Of a DNA stretch of 22,301 nt, positions 7,127-14,052 are shown in pieces. The notes beneath the pieces are model-generated. The model had not been told where the DNA came from, did no database searches, and was given only the letters and a program-made list of their open reading frames with translations. Both the position numbers and the translations under genes were made by a program. The DNA is taken from contig DYCT01000003.1 of NCBI GenBank assembly GCA_019417975.1, forward strand, positions 1 to 22,301, in the 5' to 3' direction. This DNA comes from Bacteroides sp. Its GTDB lineage: Bacteria; Bacteroidota; Bacteroidia; Bacteroidales; Bacteroidaceae. Each line of letters starts with the position of its first letter. The first letter of the stretch is position 1.

Positions 7127-8329
7127 ATGAAGAAATTTTACTTTGTGTTTGTAGCTTTGATTGCAATTTCAAGCGCCTTGTCTATGACTATGGCTCAAGA
7201 TGAAGTCTCGGTGACTTATGGTGTGAATATGGATTCTCACGATGCGCTTCAAGTTTTTGTATTAAAGACTGCTGATGATGCTTATGAAGTTTTGCCGGAG
7301 GCGGATGGCGTAACCTATAAAATACTTCAAAATTCGGATGTACGTTTCAAGATTACACCTCGTGAAAACTATGTGGCTTATGTTTGGGAAACGACTGTGA
7401 ATGGTAAAAAAGAAGAGATTGAACAGTCGTACAGCAGTACAGAGCAAGTGATAAAGGTGACACAGGATATGGATGTGTTTGTGGATGTGTGTGAGCTGAT
7501 TCCTGTTACATTCATTGTTCCTGAAGAAGGTTCAAGAGGAAAAGAAGTCAATGTGGAAGAACAAGGTGACTTTGGGCGCGCTATAGAACCGTTGGAAGAT
7601 GGTAATACCTATTTGTTGCCTAAAGATCGTGGTGCCTATTTTGACCCGATGACAGATGTAGGTTATAACATCTTGTCATGGAATTTTGGAGAAGAAGGTG
7701 CACGATTCCCCAGTCGCCCGGATCAGTTCTATAAGCAGAACATGCCGGCCGGTTTTTATCTGACAGTGTCTTTCTTTAAAGACGGTGAAAAAAGAACCGT
7801 TACTTATACAGAACCTCAAACAGCTGTTCTTGTAGCTAAAAACAACAGCATTTCGGGTGCCCCGGAAATAGAGTCTGGCAGTCAAGTCGATCCGGGTGAC
7901 GATATCTTGTTTGAAGTATATCCGTTTGAAAATCCATCCGGTAAGGTGGATTTGCATCATTGGGAAGTGAACGGTGTGAAGTATATGTTGGATGAAAAAA
8001 CATATTTTACGGATAACTCATTGTCTGTATTTGCCGATAAAGATTTGGATGTGAAAGTTGTTCCGATGGCTGAATATGAAGACGAAACGACTTCGATTGA
8101 TGGTGGTAGCATCGTGCAACCTTTGCAATGTACTTATTATATAGGTAAAGGAACTTTGGCTGTTCGTTCCAATAAGAATGAACCTGTAGAACTTATTTCA
8201 TTGGCTGGACAAAAAATATCATCTGATATGTTGCAAAACGGAATGGTAGAAATCAAGACTGAAAACTTGAATGCCGGTATTTATATCATACGTCAGGGCA
8301 ATGAGTCGGTTAAGGTTTATATTAAATAA
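7127..8329 (+). CDS. Secreted protein with three InlB-like repeats and sorting-type tail
   Basis: A 400-aa exported protein. Residues 1-23 are a clear signal peptide ending TMAQ. The body holds three diverged repeats of about 93 residues (27-121, 125-216, 222-313). Each opens with a VTY/VTF-like strand, has a middle F-x-x-x-P segment (74-78, 172-174, 262-266), then a W with N(G)-like turn (W87-NG93, W185-N, W279-NG283) and a closing D-x-D-V or TVS strand. This pattern resembles the Listeria-Bacteroides/InlB-type beta repeats used in surface proteins. Residues 340-400 look like a type A sorting-type C-terminal domain, with a LAGQKI turn and NAGIYIIRQG followed by a final VKVYIK strand. The next gene starts 21 bp downstream, so the two are probably one transcript. 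Function unknown; a cell-surface or secreted adhesive role is a guess. Confidence 0.75.
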   Translation: MKKFYFVFVALIAISSALSMTMAQDEVSVTYGVNMDSHDALQVFVLKTADDAYEVLPEADGVTYKILQNSDVRFKITPRENYVAYVWETTVNGKKEEIEQSYSSTEQVIKVTQDMDVFVDVCELIPVTFIVPEEGSRGKEVNVEEQGDFGRAIEPLEDGNTYLLPKDRGAYFDPMTDVGYNILSWNFGEEGARFPSRPDQFYKQNMPAGFYLTVSFFKDGEKRTVTYTEPQTAVLVAKNNSISGAPEIESGSQVDPGDDILFEVYPFENPSGKVDLHHWEVNGVKYMLDEKTYFTDNSLSVFADKDLDVKVVPMAEYEDETTSIDGGSIVQPLQCTYYIGKGTLAVRSNKNEPVELISLAGQKISSDMLQNGMVEIKTENLNAGIYIIRQGNESVKVYIK

Positions 8330-8350
8330 CCAACGGGAAAAAGGCGGTAT

Positions 8351-9997
8351 ATGAAAAGCTTATTTTATAAATCGGCGAAAGTAAACGTAAGCGTTTGCTT
8401 CTTGGCGCTTATCGGACTGTTTGTAAATCCGATGAGCACTCAAGCACAGAACGATTATCCTTATTATGATGCAGTCACTCCTAAAGGAGCAGGAACCAAA
8501 CAAGACCCTTATCAGATAGAAGATATGTATCATCTTCTCTGGATGGCGGTGAGCGTTAATAGCGGGCAGGAAATGGAGGAACGCTATTTTAGTCAGCAGA
8601 AAGACATCGATTTGTCTTCTTCTCATACATGGGATAATGGAAAGGGATGGAGACCTATCGGTGGATTCTATTATGTAATGGGGCTCACAAAAAAAGTGGG
8701 ATTTAAGGGATTTTATGATGGGAACGGACATAAGATTTCTAACCTGATGATTAATCGCCCCGACGAAATGTATCAGTCTTTGTTCGGATATGTTTACGAA
8801 GGAAAGGTTACCAATGTAGTAATCGATAATGCCAATGTGACAGGTTCGGAAAACGTAGGTGGGCTGACCGGATATGTACATGATGCTGAAGTATCGGACT
8901 GCCAGGTGATTAATTCGAAGGTGAAAGCTGTTGATTTCTATGCAGGAGGTGTAGCCGGTTATCAAGATAAAGGCTTGATTGCAAACTGTATGGTCGATGC
9001 CCGTGTGGAAGGACGCGACTATGTGGGAGGTATCGTTTCTTGGATTAATGAAGGTGCTGTTGAGGATTGTGTGACAAAAGGTGTTGTGGTGGGTGTGCCT
9101 ACGGAAATTGTGACAAAAGGTGCTGTGGTGGGTGTGCCTACGGAAATTAAACCTGCACGCCTGACCGGAGGTATTGCCGGATATACGCTTCGTTCTAAGA
9201 TAGAGATGTCTGTATCGTATGCCGATGTGAAAGGTGACGAGAAATCCGGAGGCTTGTTTGGTACGGTGTCTAGTTCGGAGGTTGAAAGATGTTGTGTTAT
9301 TGCCAATGCCGTTTCAGGTATTATACACGTTGGCGGTCTGGTGGGTGAGAACGACAACTCGGTTGTTAAAAATTGCTTTGCCAGAGTGAATGAAGTGAAA
9401 GGCGAACAAAATATTGGCGGACTGATTGGTACTAGCTCTTATTCGGATAGCAGGGTGACAAATTGCTATGCTGTAGCGAAGGTAGTGGTAGAGGATGATA
9501 CTTTTGCCGGCGGACTTATAGGTACTAAATCGACCGGTATCATTTCGGGATGTTATTGGAATACCGAAGTCTCTGCCTTGGACGGTGTAGGTGGATTTTA
9601 TCATGAAGATGTGCAGTGTGAAGGAAAGACTACAGACGAACTGAAAAAACAGAGTACATTCGTTGATTGGGATTTTGGTGAAATATGGGCATTCTATGAA
9701 GGACAGAATGATGGCTATCCGATGTTGAAAGGTATAAATGAAGGTATCGCTTCATTGAACTCTGTACCCAAATCGTCGCAGGTGTCTTTGACCAAAGAGG
9801 CTGATGCTTATCATGTATCCGCTTTGACCGACATTCAGAAGGTTTGCTTGTATGATATGGCAGGAAACTGTCTGTTGCAGGACGCTGTAAATGCCAAGCA
9901 GTATGTATTGTCGTTGGAAAAGAAGAACCCATTCGGAGTATATTTGTTGCAGGTTTATTTGACAAACGGTGATTTATTGTGCTTTAAACTTCGGTAA
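8351..9997 (+). CDS. GLUG-repeat secreted protein with sorting-type tail
   Basis: A 548-aa exported protein. The signal peptide (about 1-32) ends TQAQ. Residues 40-130 resemble the region preceding GLUG arrays, with a DIDLSS strand and DGNGHKISNL turn. Eight GLUG-type motifs follow: GGLTGY at 170, GGVAGY at 199, GGIVSW at 226, GGIAGY at 273, GGLFGT at 300, GGLVGE at 328, GGLIGT at 356 and 387. Spacing is about 27-31 residues except between the third and fourth (47), where a 13-residue tandem duplication has been inserted. This array probably forms a right-handed beta-helix. The tail (about 475-548) has the VCLYDMAGN and FGVYLLQV pattern of a type A sorting-type domain, like its upstream neighbour. 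GLUG proteins include IgA-protease-related and surface proteins, but no protease domain is seen here. The unit ends at a strong terminator. Confidence 0.8.
   Translation: MKSLFYKSAKVNVSVCFLALIGLFVNPMSTQAQNDYPYYDAVTPKGAGTKQDPYQIEDMYHLLWMAVSVNSGQEMEERYFSQQKDIDLSSSHTWDNGKGWRPIGGFYYVMGLTKKVGFKGFYDGNGHKISNLMINRPDEMYQSLFGYVYEGKVTNVVIDNANVTGSENVGGLTGYVHDAEVSDCQVINSKVKAVDFYAGGVAGYQDKGLIANCMVDARVEGRDYVGGIVSWINEGAVEDCVTKGVVVGVPTEIVTKGAVVGVPTEIKPARLTGGIAGYTLRSKIEMSVSYADVKGDEKSGGLFGTVSSSEVERCCVIANAVSGIIHVGGLVGENDNSVVKNCFARVNEVKGEQNIGGLIGTSSYSDSRVTNCYAVAKVVVEDDTFAGGLIGTKSTGIISGCYWNTEVSALDGVGGFYHEDVQCEGKTTDELKKQSTFVDWDFGEIWAFYEGQNDGYPMLKGINEGIASLNSVPKSSQVSLTKEADAYHVSALTDIQKVCLYDMAGNCLLQDAVNAKQYVLSLEKKNPFGVYLLQVYLTNGDLLCFKLR
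9071..9148 (+). repeat. 39-bp in-frame tandem duplication
   Basis: Two adjacent 39-bp copies (9071-9109 and 9110-9148) differ at one base (T versus C at copy position 14). They encode 13-residue units VTKGVVVGVPTEI and VTKGAVVGVPTEI within the GLUG array. The near identity indicates recent duplication or slippage. Confidence 0.95.
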
Positions 9998-10029
9998 CCG
10001 TTCGAACAATCGACTTGCATAGTCAGAGA

Positions 10030-10067
10030 GGGGGTGAATCAGAATGAGCGATTCACCCCCTTTTTTT
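10030..10067 (+). terminator. Rho-independent terminator after the GLUG gene
   Basis: GGGGGTGAATC (10030-10040) pairs perfectly with GATTCACCCCC (10050-10060) around a 9-base loop, followed by seven T (10061-10067). It is the strongest terminator in the window and ends the 7127-9997 unit. Confidence 0.96.
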
Positions 10068-10132
10068 GTTTACTAGTGCCTGCTGCCGTTCACCATTTTT
10101 AGGAGAAGGGGATAAACAGTAGAGTGGTTATT

Positions 10133-10162
10133 TTTGTTTGTCAGAAAGTTTGCTTATTTTTG
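10133..10162 (+). promoter_or_regulatory. Promoter of the sugar kinase gene
   Basis: TATTTTTG (10155-10162) matches TAnnTTTG exactly. TTTG at 10133-10136 lies 18 bp upstream; a second TTTG at 10137-10140 is closer. The predicted leader is only about 15-20 bases. Confidence 0.65.
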
Positions 10163-10184
10163 TTAGGTTAAATGCGATAATTAA

Positions 10185-11228
10185 ATGAGAAAGCGAATAG
10201 TTACCTTTGGAGAGGTGTTGCTGAGACTGACACCTCCCGATTGCCTGCGGTTGAAGCAGACAGATATGTTGAAAGTGTCGTTTGGAGGGAGTGAAGCGAA
10301 TGTTGCTGCTTCCTTGGCTAACTTTGGACAAGATGTAGAGTTTGTGACCCGCCTGCCTCTGAATGAAGTGGGAGAGGCTTGCCTGGCTTCGTTGCGTAAA
10401 GCAGGATTGAGCACGCAGCATATACTGCGTGGAGGAGAGCGCTTGGGCATTTATTTTTTGGAAGAAGGTGCAGCAATGCGGGCTTCACGGGTGGTGTACG
10501 ACCGAGCCGACTCGGCTTTTGCTACTCTGAAACCCGGTATGATAGACTGGGAACAAATCTTTGCAGATGCCGACTGGTTTCATTGGTCGGGCATTGTGCC
10601 GGCTGTTTCGCAGCAGGCTGCCGATGTCTGCATGGAAGCGATTGAGGTAGCCGACAGGATGGGGCTTACCATCTGTTGCGACTTGAATTATCGTAAGAAT
10701 TTGTGGCAATACGGAAAATCGGCATTGGAAGTGATGCCTGCCATGGTGGCGAAAAGCGATGTCATCTTTGGAGCCATGTCGGAATATAAAAATACCTTGG
10801 GCATCTCTGATGTAACGTTTACTGCTACCTCGGCCGACTATCAGTACGATAAAGAGGGCTTCTTAAGAGAATGTCAGCTCATCGAAAGTCAATATCCCCG
10901 CTGCAAGAAGATGTTTGTGGGGTTGCGAAACTCAATGAGTGTGAATCATGATGTTTTGGGTACAGTGCTTTATTCGGATGGTACGATTAAGACTTCTGCT
11001 GTCTATGATGTGGACCATGTCGTGGATAAGGTAGGGGTAGGAGATGCATTGGTAGCAGGTATGATTTATGGCCTGATAGCTTATCCCGACAATGACCAGC
11101 TCGCTTTGGAATTTGCTATGGCCGCTTCGGCTTTGAAGAACACGGTTCGTGGTGATGCCAACGAAGTGACGGTAGCGGAAGTGGAAAGTCTGATGGGAGG
11201 AAATACGTCAGGGCGCGTGTCGCGTTAA
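10185..11228 (+). CDS. kdgK: PfkB-family sugar kinase, probably 2-keto-3-deoxygluconate kinase
   Basis: A 347-aa cytoplasmic kinase predicted to phosphorylate 2-dehydro-3-deoxygluconate, a step in uronic-acid and pectin breakdown. The N-terminus TFGEVLLRLTPP and the glycine motif FGGSEANVAASLANFG (about 33-48) are typical of KDG kinases within the PfkB family. CCDLNYRKNLW (about 163-173) is the conserved D-x-N-x-R segment. The C-terminal ATP/anion-hole motif reads VDKVGVGDALVAG with catalytic D287. The usual GAGD is GVGD here, which is unusual but keeps both glycines and the Asp. The partner aldolase gene often found beside KDG kinases is not present. The gene instead converges on a lytic transglycosylase with 14 bp between stops. 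Another sugar-acid substrate is possible. Confidence 0.8.
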   Translation: MRKRIVTFGEVLLRLTPPDCLRLKQTDMLKVSFGGSEANVAASLANFGQDVEFVTRLPLNEVGEACLASLRKAGLSTQHILRGGERLGIYFLEEGAAMRASRVVYDRADSAFATLKPGMIDWEQIFADADWFHWSGIVPAVSQQAADVCMEAIEVADRMGLTICCDLNYRKNLWQYGKSALEVMPAMVAKSDVIFGAMSEYKNTLGISDVTFTATSADYQYDKEGFLRECQLIESQYPRCKKMFVGLRNSMSVNHDVLGTVLYSDGTIKTSAVYDVDHVVDKVGVGDALVAGMIYGLIAYPDNDQLALEFAMAASALKNTVRGDANEVTVAEVESLMGGNTSGRVSR

Positions 11229-11242
11229 TAAGACCAAAGACT

Positions 11243-12214
11243 TTATTTTAGCCAGTTGGCGTTGTGGACACGAGTCTTCGACGGGTCGTAGTGGATGGAC
11301 GTTTTGTGCGGTATCTTTAGCACATAAGTCCGTCCGCTTTTGTTTTCAAGCGATGTGCTACGTAGCCAAGGATTGGCATCTTTGAGCTGTGCATACGTTA
11401 TCCCATGCGTCTGAGCATAGACGGCAAGATTTTCAATGCCGGTTTTTAAGGTATCTGTGCGATAAGTGAACATGGGGTAGAAATTTTCTGCTGTAAGGTG
11501 AAAACCGTATTGTGAAGGGTGTGCGAAGATGGTTTTGATGGCCAGGATGCGGAACATATAGCGCGAGGTCTCTTCGTTGAGCCAGAGGTCGAGTGCGGTA
11601 TCAGCGTTCTGCTCTTTCAGTGAGGAAGAAATGCGTCCCATACCGGCATTGTAGGACGCTGCTGCACTCATCCAGTTGCCGTATCGGCTATACGCCTTCT
11701 TCAGGTAACGGCAAGCTGCACGGGTTGACTTCTCGATATGGTAGCGCTCGTCAATATTCGTGTTCACTTCCAGACCATATTCTTTCCCTGCTTCTTTCAT
11801 AAATTGCCATAGACCTGCTGCACCGCGATGCGACAAGGCACGTGTGTCGAGGTTGCTCTCAATAGCCATCAAGTATTTGAAATCATCGGGTACGCCATTG
11901 GCTTTTAGTATCGGCTCGATGACGGGAAAGTAGCGGTTGGCTCGCTTTAAAATCAGCATGGTAGAGGAGTGCATATAACTGAACGAACTGAGCTCGCGGT
12001 CCAACCGTTCGCGCAAGTCGTAGCGGTCTGTCCGAATGGTTTGGCCGGCAAAGCTGACCTGGGCAGGTATCTGTGGAGACACTGTCGGGCTGAATCGGTG
12101 GGTGGGGTGCGAATCCATCGTATTGTGGGTGGTATGACTCATCAAAAAAGGAAGTGTGAAGCTGATGGCTATAAGCATCAGTATAAAAAAGAAGTTGTAT
12201 CTGTTTGTTTTCAT
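11243..12214 (-). CDS. Membrane-anchored lytic transglycosylase, SLT/MltD type
   Basis: A 323-aa enzyme expected to cleave peptidoglycan glycan strands in the periplasm, leaving 1,6-anhydro ends. One hydrophobic segment at 8-25 anchors or exports it; no lipobox is seen. The SLT domain covers about 95-235. Catalytic Glu is E119 in the AIESNLD motif, followed by GAAGLWQFM (131-139) and SYNAGMGR (187-194), all standard family-1 motifs. The C-terminal 80 residues contain a degenerate LysM-like pattern (AQTHGITYAQLKDANPWLR), as in other Bacteroidales MltD-like proteins, but no full LysM repeats as in E. coli MltD. The gene is single and faces the kinase gene tail to tail. A promoter-like box lies at 12287-12294. 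Confidence 0.9.
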   Translation of the reverse strand: MKTNRYNFFFILMLIAISFTLPFLMSHTTHNTMDSHPTHRFSPTVSPQIPAQVSFAGQTIRTDRYDLRERLDRELSSFSYMHSSTMLILKRANRYFPVIEPILKANGVPDDFKYLMAIESNLDTRALSHRGAAGLWQFMKEAGKEYGLEVNTNIDERYHIEKSTRAACRYLKKAYSRYGNWMSAAASYNAGMGRISSSLKEQNADTALDLWLNEETSRYMFRILAIKTIFAHPSQYGFHLTAENFYPMFTYRTDTLKTGIENLAVYAQTHGITYAQLKDANPWLRSTSLENKSGRTYVLKIPHKTSIHYDPSKTRVHNANWLK

Positions 12215-12244
12215 AAATGGGTTAATTATCTATTTTATCCGGTG

Positions 12245-12254
12245 CGACCGGTCG
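12245..12254. repeat. 10-bp perfect palindrome in the transglycosylase leader
   Basis: CGACCGGTCG is self-complementary and sits in a GC-rich patch between the predicted minus-strand promoter (12287-12294) and the start codon at 12214. It stands out against AT-rich surroundings. It may be a binding site or chance. Confidence 0.4.
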
Positions 12255-12286
12255 GGTTGTCGAGACTATGTCTGGAAATAGGACAA

Positions 12287-12294
12287 CAAAAATA
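12287..12294 (-). promoter_or_regulatory. Bacteroides -7 box for the transglycosylase gene
   Basis: On the minus strand this reads TATTTTTG, an exact TAnnTTTG match, giving a leader of about 65 bases. No TTTG is found at the usual upstream distance. Confidence 0.55.
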
Positions 12295-12324
12295 CGGAAT
12301 TCATTCTATATTCCATAAGCCCGA

Positions 12325-12355
12325 TTGATTTTTTCAGAGATAAGAACTATTTTTG
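12325..12355 (+). promoter_or_regulatory. Promoter of the pabB-pabC unit
   Basis: TTG at 12325-12327 and TATTTTTG at 12348-12355 are separated by 20 bp, matching the Bacteroides -33/-7 layout. The leader to the ATG at 12396 is about 33 bases. Confidence 0.7.
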
Positions 12356-12395
12356 TGCACTATCATGAAACATAACTTGAATCTGACTTTTAGAG

Positions 12396-13385
12396 ATGAA
12401 TGCTATAACAAAATCGCAAGCCATTGTGCGGATGAATGAACTGGCTTCTCGGCATAGACCTTTTGTATTTCTTATTGACTATAATCAACAAGAAATATAT
12501 GTGGAAGAGCCGAACGCTATTTCGCCCGAAGAGTGGCTTTATAACTTGAATGGGGTGACGAATGAATGTTTTAAAGACGAGCCAGAAACCCTTCCAAAGC
12601 CTGTACAGTGGATTCCTTCGCCACAGTCGTTTGAACAGTACGAACGCTCTTTTCGCATTGTACAGGATAATATGTTGGCCGGAAACAGCTATTTGGCTAA
12701 CCTGACTTGCCGGACTCCCATACAGACGAACCTTTCTTTGCAAACCATTTATCGGCATTCCAAGGCTTTGTATAAAGTGTGGTTTCAGAATCGGTTTGTC
12801 GTTTTCTCTCCGGAGATATTTGTCCGCATTGAGGATGGATTCATCCGCTCTTTTCCTATGAAAGGGACGATTGATGCTTCTTTGCCGGATGCACGTAGGG
12901 CGCTTTGGGAAGACGAAAAGGAAGCGGCTGAACATGCCACCATTGTCGACCTGATTCGTAATGACCTCAGCCGGGTAGCCAATCAGGTACATGTGGAGCG
13001 TTACCGCTATTTTGATGAACTGATGACGAACAAAGGTCCGATTTTGCAGACCAGCTCGGAAATTGTAGGGCGACTGCCTGAATGCTATTGGGAACATTTA
13101 GGGGAACTCTTTTTCTCGCTGCTGCCTGCCGGAAGCATTACCGGTGCCCCGAAGCGGAAAACAGTAGAGATTATAGCGGAAGCAGAAACCTATGAACGAG
13201 GTTTTTATACCGGGATTGTGGGATATTGCGATGGACGTAATATCGACAGCGGTGTCTTGATTCGCTTTGTGGAACAAGCGGATGGACAGTACTGCTTTAA
13301 GAGTGGAGGCGGAATCACATGCCAGAGTGATGCGCGAAGCGAATACGAAGAAATGAAACAGAAAGTATATGTGCCCATTTGTTGA
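12396..13385 (+). CDS. pabB: Aminodeoxychorismate synthase component I
   Basis: A 329-aa chorismate-binding enzyme that makes 4-amino-4-deoxychorismate for folate synthesis, using ammonia normally supplied by a PabA glutaminase. The chorismate-binding domain covers roughly 75-325. It shows PMKGT with K156, the lysine that marks PabB rather than anthranilate synthase, then IVDLIRNDLSRV (183-194), LPAGSITGAPK (243-253) and the C-terminal GGGITCQSD (304-312). It is shorter than E. coli PabB (about 450 aa) because the N-terminal half-domain is reduced, a form common in Bacteroidetes. No pabA gene is in the window. The 3' end overlaps pabC by 17 bp in another frame, which supports coupled translation. 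Confidence 0.93.
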   Translation: MNAITKSQAIVRMNELASRHRPFVFLIDYNQQEIYVEEPNAISPEEWLYNLNGVTNECFKDEPETLPKPVQWIPSPQSFEQYERSFRIVQDNMLAGNSYLANLTCRTPIQTNLSLQTIYRHSKALYKVWFQNRFVVFSPEIFVRIEDGFIRSFPMKGTIDASLPDARRALWEDEKEAAEHATIVDLIRNDLSRVANQVHVERYRYFDELMTNKGPILQTSSEIVGRLPECYWEHLGELFFSLLPAGSITGAPKRKTVEIIAEAETYERGFYTGIVGYCDGRNIDSGVLIRFVEQADGQYCFKSGGGITCQSDARSEYEEMKQKVYVPIC

Positions 13386-13968
13386 AACCATTTGTGTCGA
13401 GGACGGAGAACCGCAGGCATTGGGCTATCATCAGCAACGGATGAACCGGACTCGACAGACGTTTTATCCTGATGCTCAAGCATTGGACTTGTCGGTGTAT
13501 GTGCGTTCCACACTTCCGACTATTTGTCCGGGACGGTGGAAATGCCGGGTCGTGTATGATGAGGCTTTTCAAGAGGTGACCTATGTACCGTATCAGTTGC
13601 GTGCGGTTGTTTCTTTACGCCTTGTGGAGAACGATGAGATAGACTATCGCTATAAGAGTACCGACCGGAGCGGACTGGTGCAAGCATTCGCTTGTCGTGG
13701 CGCAGCCGATGATGTGCTGATTGTGAAGAACGGATTGCTGACCGACACTTCAATCGGGAATGTGGCTTTGTGGCGCGAGGGTAGTTGGTATACCCCGGCA
13801 TCGCCATTGCTTGCCGGGACCAAACGTCAACGCCTTATCGAAGAAGGACTCTTGCAAGAGGCGGATATCTTTGCGACCGATTTGGAACATTATTCGCGTA
13901 TATCCGTGTTTAATGCGTTAATTGATTTTGGAGAGCTTGTCGTAGATGTAAAAAATGTCTTAAAATAG
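13369..13968 (+). CDS. pabC: Aminodeoxychorismate lyase, class IV aminotransferase fold
   Basis: A 199-aa PLP enzyme predicted to split aminodeoxychorismate into p-aminobenzoate and pyruvate, the step after PabB. The likely PLP lysine is K96 in YRYKSTDR. The downstream LLTDTSIGNVALW (123-135) and YTPASPLLAGTKR (141-153) are the class IV cofactor and substrate motifs. It is shorter than E. coli PabC (about 270 aa), lacking part of the N-terminal domain, but this compact form is usual beside Bacteroidales pabB. The ATG at 13369 lies within the pabB end, and both overlap and adjacency support the assignment over a branched-chain or D-amino-acid aminotransferase. Confidence 0.88.
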   Translation: MCPFVETICVEDGEPQALGYHQQRMNRTRQTFYPDAQALDLSVYVRSTLPTICPGRWKCRVVYDEAFQEVTYVPYQLRAVVSLRLVENDEIDYRYKSTDRSGLVQAFACRGAADDVLIVKNGLLTDTSIGNVALWREGSWYTPASPLLAGTKRQRLIEEGLLQEADIFATDLEHYSRISVFNALIDFGELVVDVKNVLK

Positions 13969-14019
13969 GAGTCTGCGTATCTTAATCTCATTTTCAGAGG
14001 CTCTTTCGGTTCTTTGTTG

Positions 14020-14027
14020 TATCTTTG
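14020..14027 (+). promoter_or_regulatory. Bacteroides -7 box for the barrel protein gene
   Basis: TATCTTTG matches TAnnTTTG exactly, 25 bp before the ATG at 14053. A T-rich stretch near 13990-13994 is a weak -33 candidate with a longer spacer. The box rules out a start at the in-frame TTG at 14014. Confidence 0.65.
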
Positions 14028-14052
14028 CAGATTAGAATTTAAATCAGTAAAA

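Noticed and set aside
9071..9148. CRISPR-like repeat
   Set aside because: The two copies are directly adjacent with no spacer and lie in frame within a coding sequence.
12390..13097. A 235-codon minus-strand open frame opposite pabB
   Set aside because: The plus strand carries all PabB motifs; the minus frame shows no recognisable domain or promoter.
14014..14052. Upstream extension of the barrel-protein frame from a TTG at 14014
   Set aside because: It overlaps the -7 box at 14020-14027 and would place 13 non-signal residues before a normal signal peptide.
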